The translations under genes were made by a program, and so were the position numbers. The notes beneath the pieces are model-generated. The model was given only the letters and a program-made list of their open reading frames with translations, had not been told where the DNA came from and did no database searches. A stretch of DNA of 37,926 bases from HGM04593 sp045646845 (GTDB taxonomy: Bacteria > Bacteroidota > Bacteroidia > Bacteroidales > Bacteroidaceae): assembly GCA_045646845.1 (NCBI GenBank), contig JAZRLO010000035.1:1-37926 (forward strand). Reading direction: 5' to 3'. Below are positions 22,874-31,733 of the stretch, piece by piece. The first letter of the stretch is position 1. Each line of letters opens with the position of its first letter.

Positions 22874-24967
22874 TTACCGTTTGCCGTTTTCCGTTTTCAC
22901 CTCAATTTCAAACGTGCTTGCCGGGAGCCCTGCTTCGTTGACAAGGTTTGCATCGGTGTAGGGCTTCCAAGCATATCTTACACGGTAAACGTCATCAGCT
23001 TTAATTATAATCCTGTTGCCGTCTATAGTTATCTGCTCATCCTTTACTGGTATGAATGGACCGGCAGGGCCCGACACTTCAAGCCCGCGCAAAGGTTGGC
23101 TGTCGCTTGTCGTGATGTCTCGGGCATTGCTGAATTCAAGAACAATCTTTTTACCTTTTTGAGTGGCGCATTCTATTGTGGGGCCATGCATCGCTACATG
23201 TTGCATACCATATGTCTGGTTCAGTGCAAGGCGTGCAAGTCGTTCGCCAACGGGAGCCTTTTCCTTGGGATGAACATCGCTTGGGTGTCCCTTGTCGCTC
23301 GATACTGCAAAATCACAATTCGTGATTTCGGCAGCCAAGCGACGCTGTGAGTCACGGAAGTGTGGCCACGATGGGCGGTTGATGCTCGAGAGCTGTACAA
23401 AGTAGAAGGGCATCTCGGCATCGTTCCATGTTCTGCGCCAACTGTCGATGAGGGTCGGGAATATAATCTCGTGTAGTTCAACATTATGTGCATTCGACTC
23501 GCCCTGGTACCAGATAGCTCCTTTGATGGGGTAGTGCGCTATCGGCATAATGCCGTTCTCATAGAGGTAGCATGGCTCATAGGGGTGACGCTGTAACTTT
23601 ACGCTGCTTTTTGCGATGTTCTTCTTGGCACGTCCACGGCACCAGTCCTGTATCATGTCGTTCTCTTTCCAGTTATAGAGTATGTCAACCAATACAGGGT
23701 GAAATTCCAGGGTCTTACGGTCTATGTAGGCCTCGGCAGGGGCTCCGCCAACAGCGTTGCATATAAGTCCTACCGGTACTCCAAGCGAGTCGGCAAGCAT
23801 GGCACCGAAGTGGTATGCTACAGCCGAAAAGTTGTTTACGTTCTGTTCGTTCTGCATCTGCCAGCTTGTCGGCAGGTAGTAGTCGTGGCTGTTCAGTTTT
23901 GCAAGGTCAATGGAATCCCACTCGATGTTGTTGGTGAGCACACGTGGTTTCATGTCATAGATGCGGATATCCTTGCCCTTTACATTGGTAAGGCTCTGTT
24001 CAATGTGCGACGACTCCTTTACCATAAATGCCATGTTGGACTGTCCCGAGCACAACCAAACTTCACCTACAGCAATGTTCTTGTATGTTATCTTCTCTTT
24101 TCCGCTTTCTATGGTCATTGTTAGGCTCTTGCCGTCAGCTTTCATCGGTTCAAAGATTATACTCCATGTTCCGTCATCATTTGTAGTCGCCTTTTTTTTC
24201 TGTTTTCCAATCTTTGCGGTTACCTTCTCGCCGGCATTAGCCGTACCGTTGACAATAAAAGGTTTGTCGCGTTGGATTACCATGTTGTCGCTGTATATGG
24301 CCGGTAGTGACAGGCCGCCGAAGTCGTTAGTGATGGCTGAATAAACCTGTTTGGCCAGAATCGTAGCTCCCTCTTCGTTGGGGTGCAGTGCATCAGGCAT
24401 CAAGTCTGGGCGGTTGTAAAGGTGACGGCTGAAATCTATGAGTTCTACATTTTTGTATTTTGCGATTTGTGTAATCTCCTCCTGAATTTGCCAATACCAA
24501 TCACGTGTCCCGCTCTTGAAACGGCGGTGCCAGTGGAATATCGGCGACATGCGGCAAACGTAAATCTCTACCTTCGGGTTTATATCGCACAGAGTGTCCA
24601 TTATGGCGGTGTAGTCGCTGTAGAACTCATCCCTGTAGTTCGGCCAGTTGCGTGGGTCGGTGTCGTTGAGTCCCAAATGTATGATTGCAATGTCGGGAGC
24701 GAAATCAAGTGCAGCCTTGTATTCCGGTAGGTTTATGTAAGGACGGTGTCCCTTGCTCAGGAGCGTTGCTCCCGAATGTCCGAAGTTGCGTACTTCGTAT
24801 CCGTCTCCGAGCATCTTCTGCAGTTGGCTCGGGTATGAACTTTCGGCCGGGTTCTTGTGTGTCATGCCGAACGTTACGCTATTGCCTATGCAGGCAACTT
24901 TTTTCTTCTCCTGTGCTGCGGCAAGCAATGGCAGAGCCAACAGCAATGCAAGTATAACTCTTTTCAT
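22874..24967 (-). CDS. Dual-domain sialate O-acetylesterase (SGNH + SASA)
   Basis: A 697-aa secreted enzyme with signal peptide MKRVILALLLALPLLAAAQ. The N-terminal SGNH/GDSL domain (about 24-215) has Ser30 in IGNSVT, the Gly in FGHSG, Asn101 in LGLND and Asp192/His195 in DALH, all four blocks. After a beta-sandwich linker (about 218-295) comes the sialate O-acetylesterase (SASA/DUF303-type) domain with Ser310 in CSGQSNM, WYQGESN and DVHPKEK. It removes O-acetyl groups from sialic acids so a sialidase can act. Two-module sialate esterases of this size are known in Bacteroidetes, for instance NanS of Tannerella forsythia. It lies just downstream of the large sialidase gene on the same strand, with its own TATATTCG box. 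Confidence 0.93.
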   Translation of the reverse strand: MKRVILALLLALPLLAAAQEKKKVACIGNSVTFGMTHKNPAESSYPSQLQKMLGDGYEVRNFGHSGATLLSKGHRPYINLPEYKAALDFAPDIAIIHLGLNDTDPRNWPNYRDEFYSDYTAIMDTLCDINPKVEIYVCRMSPIFHWHRRFKSGTRDWYWQIQEEITQIAKYKNVELIDFSRHLYNRPDLMPDALHPNEEGATILAKQVYSAITNDFGGLSLPAIYSDNMVIQRDKPFIVNGTANAGEKVTAKIGKQKKKATTNDDGTWSIIFEPMKADGKSLTMTIESGKEKITYKNIAVGEVWLCSGQSNMAFMVKESSHIEQSLTNVKGKDIRIYDMKPRVLTNNIEWDSIDLAKLNSHDYYLPTSWQMQNEQNVNNFSAVAYHFGAMLADSLGVPVGLICNAVGGAPAEAYIDRKTLEFHPVLVDILYNWKENDMIQDWCRGRAKKNIAKSSVKLQRHPYEPCYLYENGIMPIAHYPIKGAIWYQGESNAHNVELHEIIFPTLIDSWRRTWNDAEMPFYFVQLSSINRPSWPHFRDSQRRLAAEITNCDFAVSSDKGHPSDVHPKEKAPVGERLARLALNQTYGMQHVAMHGPTIECATQKGKKIVLEFSNARDITTSDSQPLRGLEVSGPAGPFIPVKDEQITIDGNRIIIKADDVYRVRYAWKPYTDANLVNEAGLPASTFEIEVKTENGKR

Positions 24968-24991
24968 TATGGTGTTTTGATTATTGCTATG

Positions 24992-24999
24992 CGAATATA
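24992..24999 (-). promoter_or_regulatory. -7 box for the esterase gene
   Basis: TATATTCG on the minus strand, 25 nt upstream of the ATG and followed by CAT; a TAnnTTYG variant shared by several genes here. Confidence 0.45.
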
Positions 25000-25031
25000 G
25001 TTTTTTATTCTGGAATAATTGCCTGGTGTAT

Positions 25032-25075
25032 ATAAAAAAAGGAGGCCGGGCAAAACATTTTGGCCCGGCCTCCTT
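25032..25075 (-). terminator. Intrinsic terminator of the sialidase gene
   Basis: A 13-bp perfect GC-rich stem (25039-25051 with 25063-25075, containing GGAGGCCGGGC) is followed on the minus strand by seven Ts. It begins 22 nt past the sialidase stop. Confidence 0.9.
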
Positions 25076-25096
25076 GGGTGTTGTATAAGAACAGTC

Positions 25097-28000
25097 TTAT
25101 CTTGCAATGAACTTTTTACCGTCCTTTATGTAGATACCTCCCTTGACCGGTGTAATGACCTTGCGGCCCTGGAGGTCGTAAATAGTTTTCACATTTCCGT
25201 TTTCACCTTTCACCTCCTCTATTGCGCTTGGGTTGGTCGACTTGATGGGGTAGAAAGGTGCCTCCTCGCTGAACTTGTATGTACCGTTGCTTGCCCAGTC
25301 GAGCGAGAAACGCACGAAACGCATTGTGTAGCCACCGAATACGCCGTTCTCCTCGTAATATACACCAAGTGTACCATCGGGGAGCACGACTGCTGCACTG
25401 TAAGCCGAACCTGTGGGGCATATGGTCTTTGGTGTGCCGAATGTCGCGCCTTCATCAGTTGAGAGTGCTATACTTACATTCTGGCGGCTACCGCTGTTCG
25501 GTAATGTCTGGAATGCAATATTCCAAGGGTTGCCCTCTACGGTTGAGCACCATACCATGTATTCGCCGTCGCATGCGTTGCCAGAGATACCGCTTGTGAA
25601 GCGTGTCTGTGAAGGCAAGTGCCATGTTTCGCCGTCGTTCGATGTGTAGTTGTAGTAGTTGTATCCGCTTGAGCGTACGCTGATGGCAAGGTCGCCATTG
25701 TTGCGCTCGAGTGTCTTTGGCTCATCTGCACCGCTTGTGCCGCTTGTACCGCTCACATACCAGCTCTGGCCACCGTCCTTGCTCATGAAGAAGTAGAAGT
25801 GCTGGCTGTTGTCGGCCTGGCGGTTGACGAAACTTGATACGAGGGTTCCGTCACGCTTCTGCAGTGCTGCACCCGAACCCGAGAATCCGCTCTTCCAGGT
25901 CTTTGTATTTGGGTTAGAACAGTTTGCACCAAAGAGGTCGTCGGTGTGGTCAACGGGTGCTTCCCATGTGAGTCCGCCGTCGCGGCTGGTAATGGTCTTC
26001 CAGCGTGGAGGCTCGGCTGCTGTTCCTGCAAAGAATCCGTGACCGTATGTACCGGCACTTGTCATGATACCCACAATTTCGCCGTTGTCGCGGTTGGTAA
26101 CTATGGATGCATCACCGTGGCCATAGTCGCCACCTGTCTCTGGAGTTCCGGCAACAGTCACAGGGTCGCTCCATGTGCGGCCGTTATCCTCGGAGTATTG
26201 TGCAACAAGGTAACAGTGACTTGGGAGGTCGGCGTTATGGTTCTTGCGGTCGTCGGTAAGTGTTACAAGACGTTTGCCGTCTTTTGTTACAGTGATTGAC
26301 GGAATACGGTAGTAGAGTGAACCCTTGTCCATTGGCATGAGTACTGCACCTTCGGAGAGGAATATCGTCACGCTATGTGCCGGGTTGCCGTTCTCCTCGG
26401 CAACTTGCTTGCCGTCTATTGTATATGCAGTGATGCTTGCATCAACTGTGTTGCCCTCCTTTGCGGTTTCTGCAATGTCGTATGTAATCCACAGATAGTG
26501 GTCGCCGGGAGCAAGTGTCTTTGTGCCAGTGATGGTGAATGTGCCATCTGCAGCAAGTGTAACGGCTTGGCCGAACTGCTCGCCGTTCTCCTCGCGCCAA
26601 CTCATCTTCTTGTCGGAATCAACAAAGAGCTCGCGTGAGTTTGTGGCAAAATAAGCCTTTACATTTGTTATGTCATTCTTGTCTGTTCCGATGAACGCAC
26701 CCTTCACGCCCTGGAACTCAACGCTGCCCTCAAGGCCGGCAATGCGTATTGTTGAACGCACGATTGGCTGGTCTGCGTTGCCGATACCTGTACTCACCTT
26801 ACCCTGTACTACATTGGATGATGAGTACTCGGCAAGTGCATTGGTTACATCAACCTCGTCAAAACGCCAGAGTGATGCGCCACCGGCTTCGGCTCCCCAG
26901 CGTACGATTTTAGAACCGTCCTGCTGTGCATGCAGTTCGGTGCCTGTGTCCTTGATGATGAAAAAGCCGTACGCTTCTTGTATGTTGTATATGTAGTTAG
27001 GCGTATCTGTGACTCCAAATGCTGTTGAATTGCCAGTACCTGCACCCGGTGTTCCAAAATATTCACCATTATAGTTTTTTATGGCAAGCTTTCCGTTTTC
27101 ACCTTCCCAGAAACTCCAGATGCGGTCTGCGCTGAATGTCTTATCGCCAAAACGCATTATGGCCTGGTCTTTGTCGTAGTACATTACCTTGCCATTGCAG
27201 TATGCCTTGTTCGATGCGTTGCTGGTGATGTAGTACCAATGCTCATCGCCCTGGGTGCTGATGGAAGGCAATTCAATCTTGTCCTCCTTTATTTTAACAG
27301 TGAAGTTTGTCAACACTACACCATTTCCGTTGCTGCCGGCAAGAGTGAACGAAACGCTGCTTGCTTTCTGCGCCTTCGCGCTTATGGTCTGCGCTGTTGT
27401 TGATGTCGTATAGACTTTGCCGTTGTCCATTGTCAAGGTAAGGCCTGTATTGTGCCCGTTGTTGGCAAATGTGAAGCTGTACTCTGTAATTACATATCCT
27501 GCCGGTGGGGTAATGGCGTATGTTGCACTACCGGCAGTACCGGTCATCATCTGTACATTGTTGTTTGCCCAGTTCATGTTGTTGACTGTTCCGCAACCGA
27601 ACTGCAACTGTGGAGTAGCGTTGCTCTTCCAACAGCAGTTCCAGTTCTGGTTTGCTGCACCGTCCTTGTGGTAAAGGTTACCGTTGCTCTTGTCAACAGT
27701 ATATACAATGCCGTCGGTGGCATCGGGCAATTCTGCTATTTCGCCTGCCTCAATAATTGAAAGCTGGCAACCGGTGTCGCCGCGGTCGCTACCCAATTTG
27801 TCGCTTGCACTCCAGTTGTAGAGCTTGAAGCTCTGTCCACTGCCGGTCTGGTTCAGCTGCACCTCGCCCGATGAGATTATGTAATATGCCGGTGTGTCGG
27901 CATAGCTTACCGTCCAACCCTTTGCAGGCTTGCTCTTTGTTGTTGTAATCTGTGTGTTGTAGTTCGCAACAGGGTTCAGGTATGAACCATACTGGCGGTT

Positions 28001-29770
28001 CACAATGTCGAATGTGTTGTCGCCACGGTCAACGAACTTCCACATTGAAACAGCCGATGCTGCAGTGTTCTCCTTGCCTATAACGCCTGTAGCTTCGCCC
28101 TCGGCGCTAATGAAGAGATTGGGGCTGCGTAGTGATGTAAACTGGTACCAGTGTTCATTGCTTTCAGAGCTTGCCTTTGGCATTGCGAGAGCCTCTTTGA
28201 GAACCTCGTTGAGCCTGCCGGCCATAGCCTGTACCTCGGCCTCGGTGATGCTCTCCTTTGCAAGCAGTGCGTATGCATTCTCCAGTTCTGTATCGAATGC
28301 CGCCATCTTCTCTGTGTCATACTGTCCCATTGACTCGCCGCGTTCCATTACAAGGCCGCGTGCAATTACCTGTGAAAGGGTGTTGCGCAGTGTGGCCTGT
28401 GCATAGCGTACCTCGGCATCGGCTTCGCTGATTACAGTATATGTGTCACTTGGGAAATCGGCCTTCAAGGCATCCTTCATGGCATTTGCCATTACAAAAT
28501 ATCGCAAACCGCCAAGGTAGTTGCTTGGGTAGAAATACTTTGTATTTGCAACGTTGCCGTTGAGTAGTGGGGTATATGTGTCCACGTAGCTGATGTTGCC
28601 TGTTGCAAGGCTCTGCATGTAGCTGTTCAACGCCGCAATGCGCGATGTGTTTGTTGTTGCATTGTTCGTGGGTGCAAGAGCCATCAGGTAAATCTTTGAT
28701 GTGGGCGATTTCTGTGCTACCTTGTCAACAAGAGCCTTGTAATTGCTCTTTATAGTCTCGATGGCAGTGTTACCGTTGCAGTCGCCTGTACCAGTATATA
28801 TGAAGATTGCTTTTGCATCCTTCTTCTCCACACCAGTGTTTGCATATGTCGCATCAATAATCTTGCTTGTAACAGCAATATCGCCGCCATATCCCCAGCC
28901 TGTACCGCGGTTCTTTACATTGCGGTTGCCCAGCAGCTCCTGCCACTCGCCGTTCTTGATGAACTCGTCACCGAACACCAGAACATCGTTGTTGCTGATT
29001 GGCAGCATGCTGAAGTATGTGGCACGCATGCCGTGTGCGCTGCCAAGGCCACCGTTCTGTTGTAATGTCGATGTATTGCTTGGGTAAACAGCCTCTACAG
29101 TGTAATCCTCGCCCTCCTGCAGGTATTGGCATATTGTCTCGCACCATACCTGGTAGGCTGCTGCTGTGAGGTGGAGGTTGTCGTAGCTCCACACGCCACC
29201 CTGGGCAACGCCTGCGAGTTTGTCATAGAGGTCAATGTATGTGAGCCAGTCTACATTCATTGTCTCTACATACTCCTTTACAATCTCGTTTGTGTGCAGC
29301 CATGTAGCCTCCACGCGGTTTCCGGGCTTGTTCTTGAGAATGCTGTAAAGATAAATCTTTGTCTGTGGTGAGCGTGCGTGTATGCGAGTGACAATGCTCT
29401 TTACGTATGCAAGAACCTGCTCGCCGCTGAAGTTGAGTCCGCCCGATATTGCAATGTCATTAGTACCAATCATCATGAACACCTTTTTGGGTTTACCGTT
29501 TATATATGACTCAAGGTTATTGCTCTGCTCTGTTGAATATGTACCCGAGTTACCACGGTTTACAATAGGCAGATATTCGCCGGTAGAGGTTTTGAAAGCC
29601 TCGGGCCAACAGTGCATGTCGGTAATGCTGTTGCCAATGAAGACAATACTCTCGTTGTTTGTCTCAAGCACTTTGAATGAATCGTACCTGTGATTGCGGA
29701 ACGGCTCGTCTGCAAAGGCGGTTGCCATTGAAAGCAAACTGCAGATTAAAATCGCAAATAGTTTTTTCAT
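25097..29770 (-). CDS. Giant SGNH-esterase / GH33 sialidase fusion (1557 aa)
   Basis: Signal peptide MKKLFAILICSLLSMATAFA. SGNH domain 1 (about 41-220) is complete: Ser48 (IGNSIT), Gly73 (NRGNSG), Asn104 (IGTND), Asp197 and His200 (DNLH). SGNH-like domain 2 (about 262-440) is degenerate (GDEF, TGTGD, no DxxH). A helical region (445-530), ricin- or lectin-like beta segments (about 540-680 and 845-970), a beta-sandwich insert (690-830) and a BNR-associated beta domain (990-1140) follow. The GH33 sialidase domain (about 1150-1495) has YRIP (Arg1155) and five Asp boxes (SEDNGRTW 1193, SRDGGLTW 1262, SKDGGQSW 1330, SNDGETW 1377, STDEGATF 1437). A C-terminal tail (IYDLQGRKV...GGIYIKDGKK) resembles a type IX sorting domain. 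It probably deacetylates and releases sialic acid at the cell surface. Confidence 0.92.
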   Translation of the reverse strand: MKKLFAILICSLLSMATAFADEPFRNHRYDSFKVLETNNESIVFIGNSITDMHCWPEAFKTSTGEYLPIVNRGNSGTYSTEQSNNLESYINGKPKKVFMMIGTNDIAISGGLNFSGEQVLAYVKSIVTRIHARSPQTKIYLYSILKNKPGNRVEATWLHTNEIVKEYVETMNVDWLTYIDLYDKLAGVAQGGVWSYDNLHLTAAAYQVWCETICQYLQEGEDYTVEAVYPSNTSTLQQNGGLGSAHGMRATYFSMLPISNNDVLVFGDEFIKNGEWQELLGNRNVKNRGTGWGYGGDIAVTSKIIDATYANTGVEKKDAKAIFIYTGTGDCNGNTAIETIKSNYKALVDKVAQKSPTSKIYLMALAPTNNATTNTSRIAALNSYMQSLATGNISYVDTYTPLLNGNVANTKYFYPSNYLGGLRYFVMANAMKDALKADFPSDTYTVISEADAEVRYAQATLRNTLSQVIARGLVMERGESMGQYDTEKMAAFDTELENAYALLAKESITEAEVQAMAGRLNEVLKEALAMPKASSESNEHWYQFTSLRSPNLFISAEGEATGVIGKENTAASAVSMWKFVDRGDNTFDIVNRQYGSYLNPVANYNTQITTTKSKPAKGWTVSYADTPAYYIISSGEVQLNQTGSGQSFKLYNWSASDKLGSDRGDTGCQLSIIEAGEIAELPDATDGIVYTVDKSNGNLYHKDGAANQNWNCCWKSNATPQLQFGCGTVNNMNWANNNVQMMTGTAGSATYAITPPAGYVITEYSFTFANNGHNTGLTLTMDNGKVYTTSTTAQTISAKAQKASSVSFTLAGSNGNGVVLTNFTVKIKEDKIELPSISTQGDEHWYYITSNASNKAYCNGKVMYYDKDQAIMRFGDKTFSADRIWSFWEGENGKLAIKNYNGEYFGTPGAGTGNSTAFGVTDTPNYIYNIQEAYGFFIIKDTGTELHAQQDGSKIVRWGAEAGGASLWRFDEVDVTNALAEYSSSNVVQGKVSTGIGNADQPIVRSTIRIAGLEGSVEFQGVKGAFIGTDKNDITNVKAYFATNSRELFVDSDKKMSWREENGEQFGQAVTLAADGTFTITGTKTLAPGDHYLWITYDIAETAKEGNTVDASITAYTIDGKQVAEENGNPAHSVTIFLSEGAVLMPMDKGSLYYRIPSITVTKDGKRLVTLTDDRKNHNADLPSHCYLVAQYSEDNGRTWSDPVTVAGTPETGGDYGHGDASIVTNRDNGEIVGIMTSAGTYGHGFFAGTAAEPPRWKTITSRDGGLTWEAPVDHTDDLFGANCSNPNTKTWKSGFSGSGAALQKRDGTLVSSFVNRQADNSQHFYFFMSKDGGQSWYVSGTSGTSGADEPKTLERNNGDLAISVRSSGYNYYNYTSNDGETWHLPSQTRFTSGISGNACDGEYMVWCSTVEGNPWNIAFQTLPNSGSRQNVSIALSTDEGATFGTPKTICPTGSAYSAAVVLPDGTLGVYYEENGVFGGYTMRFVRFSLDWASNGTYKFSEEAPFYPIKSTNPSAIEEVKGENGNVKTIYDLQGRKVITPVKGGIYIKDGKKFIAR

Positions 29771-29825
29771 GAGGTTAAATGGTTAGTTAATATTCTAATT
29801 TGTCTTTTGCATTTTTTATCACCTG

Positions 29826-29860
29826 CAAAAATAGGGACTTGAATTTATCAAGCCCCTATT
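29826..29860 (-). terminator. Terminator of the second GH20 gene, overlapping a possible -7 box
   Basis: A 13-position stem (29830-29842 with 29848-29860, one A-C mismatch, core AGGG.CTTGA) is followed on the minus strand by a T-run. That T-run is also TATTTTTG, a -7-like match 56 nt upstream of the sialidase start. It terminates the 549-aa GH20 transcript 61 nt past its stop and may coincide with the start of the sialidase transcript. Confidence 0.75.
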
Positions 29861-29920
29861 ATTTTCTTAATATTATTTAAAATATTATTGATTATTAAAA
29901 TAATTTAATCCAAGACGTTT

Positions 29921-31570
29921 TTACCAGCCTACTTGTACACCGTCCTCGTAGAAGTGGCGGCCGAAGCTCCAGCCGAAAACACTGTAGTAGCGCGCAAGCT
30001 CTTTAGCACGTCCAATAAACTCCTCAACATCCTTTGTCTCTGGGTCTGGGTTGCTCCAACCAACCTCTGCGATAGCTCCAAGGCGTGGCAAAGTCTTGTA
30101 CTGGAGCTGCATGGGGGTGGTTACATATTCTGTCCACATGTTGCCCTGTACACCCAGAATGTGTTTCTGCTCTTCTTTGGACAATTGGTCATAAGGGTTG
30201 AATGAGTAGGCTTTGCGCAAGGGTACATAGCTGCCGTTGCTCAAGAGCTCGTCCTTGCGGTCTGTTGTTTGGCAATAATCGAGGTAACAGTGGCTGCCCG
30301 GGGTCATTATCACGTTGTTTCCCTTCTTCGCAGCTGCTATGCCGCCCTCGGTTCCGCGCCATGACATGATGGTGGCTTCCTGGCTCACTCCACCTTCGAG
30401 AATCTCGTCCCAACCAATCATCTTGCGGCCGTGTGCGTTCAGGAATTTTTCAATGCGGTTGTTTACGTATGACTGCAGTTCGGCCTCGTTCTTCAGGTTG
30501 TTGTCTTTGATGCGTTTCTGGCAATCGGGGCACTCCTTCCACATGTCACGTGGGGCTTCATCGCCACCAATGTGTATGTATTCGCTTGGGAACAGGTCCA
30601 TGACTTCCTTTAGCACATTCTCCCAGAACTCGAAAGTGGTTTCGCGGCCGGCGCAGGCAATCTGTTTTGATACTCCCCAGTAACTCCATGTCTTGTAGTT
30701 CCCCTTTTCTCCTTCGCAACCGAGCCAGGGATATGCGCTCAAGGCACCCAGTGAGTGCCCGGGAATCTCAATTTCCGGTATTATCGTTATGAAACGCTCT
30801 TGGGCATACTTTACAATCTCCTTTATCTCCTTCTGAGTATAGTATCCTCCATAAGGGATGCCGTCGAGACCTTCGTTTTTTCCGGTGGTTGTCTGTGTGC
30901 GGAGGCTGCCTATTTCGGTCAGTAATGGGTATTTCTTTATCTCAATGCGCCACCCCTGGTCCTCGGTCAGATGCCAATGGAAACGGTTCATCTTGTGCAT
31001 TGCAAGAATGTCTATCATCTCCTTTATGGTCTCTACACTCCAGAAGTGACGGGAACAATCGAGCATATAGCCGCGGTGTACAAAGTGCGGCGCGTCTTTT
31101 ATCTTGAATGTCGGCAATGCTACCTTTTCGAGGTCAAGGGGCGTTTCATAGGCCTGTACAGGAATGGACTGCTTGAGCGTTTGCATGGCATAGAAGAGTC
31201 CGGCACCGCTTTTGGATTGGATGATTATATTCTCTGGCGTTATGTCGAGCGTGTAAGCTTCATCGCCCAACGATGTGTTCTCTTTGATGATGATGTTGTT
31301 TGCTCCAGTTATTTTGGAACTTCTCTTCAGTTTTTTGCCGAATATTTCCATCGTGATGCGGTCCAGTTCATTCATCGCATACTTTACATCCTTACCATTG
31401 AGTTTGCATACAACTTTTGTGTTTGTGTTGAACTCAAAGCAACTGTTTTCGTTGCCCTTAACCAATGATGTCGGCTTGGGAATAATTCCGGGAACTTTAT
31501 AGCCTTGCGCCAAAGATGTTGAAGCAATGACGGCAATGGCCGATACCAGTATCCAAAAACGTCTTGACAT
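29921..31570 (-). CDS. Secreted GH20 beta-N-acetylhexosaminidase (549 aa)
   Basis: Signal peptide MSRRFWILVSAIAVIASTSLAQG, then a GH20b domain (about 25-155) and a catalytic TIM barrel with VHRGYMLDCSRHFW, MNRFHWHLTEDQGW and the catalytic Asp337-Glu338 in HIGGDEAP. It releases terminal beta-linked GlcNAc/GalNAc. Length is that of a plain two-domain enzyme; unlike the 1279-aa GH20 it has no accessory domains and no sorting-like tail, so the two may act in different places (periplasm versus surface, inferred). It lies divergent to the ROK kinase and upstream of the sialidase gene, with a terminator between. Confidence 0.95.
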   Translation of the reverse strand: MSRRFWILVSAIAVIASTSLAQGYKVPGIIPKPTSLVKGNENSCFEFNTNTKVVCKLNGKDVKYAMNELDRITMEIFGKKLKRSSKITGANNIIIKENTSLGDEAYTLDITPENIIIQSKSGAGLFYAMQTLKQSIPVQAYETPLDLEKVALPTFKIKDAPHFVHRGYMLDCSRHFWSVETIKEMIDILAMHKMNRFHWHLTEDQGWRIEIKKYPLLTEIGSLRTQTTTGKNEGLDGIPYGGYYTQKEIKEIVKYAQERFITIIPEIEIPGHSLGALSAYPWLGCEGEKGNYKTWSYWGVSKQIACAGRETTFEFWENVLKEVMDLFPSEYIHIGGDEAPRDMWKECPDCQKRIKDNNLKNEAELQSYVNNRIEKFLNAHGRKMIGWDEILEGGVSQEATIMSWRGTEGGIAAAKKGNNVIMTPGSHCYLDYCQTTDRKDELLSNGSYVPLRKAYSFNPYDQLSKEEQKHILGVQGNMWTEYVTTPMQLQYKTLPRLGAIAEVGWSNPDPETKDVEEFIGRAKELARYYSVFGWSFGRHFYEDGVQVGW

Positions 31571-31603
31571 AATATATTCTTTACTTTAATTTTATATTTT
31601 ATG

Positions 31604-31611
31604 CGAAGATA
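31604..31611 (-). promoter_or_regulatory. -7 box for the second GH20 gene
   Basis: TATCTTCG on the minus strand, 34 nt upstream of the ATG, followed by CAT. Confidence 0.45.
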
Positions 31612-31695
31612 GGTAAACAATGGTAAAGAAAAAACTATAATTTAAAATTTTTGCAAATTTCCTTGTTCCTATAAGGAAACGTACGATTTTTTATA

Positions 31696-31703
31696 TATAT
31701 TCG
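31696..31703 (+). promoter_or_regulatory. -7 box for the ROK kinase gene
   Basis: TATATTCG followed by CAGAATGG, 31 nt upstream of the ATG; no exact -33 match at 19 bp. Confidence 0.45.
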
Positions 31704-31733
31704 CAGAATGGATAATGACTAACCTATATAATT

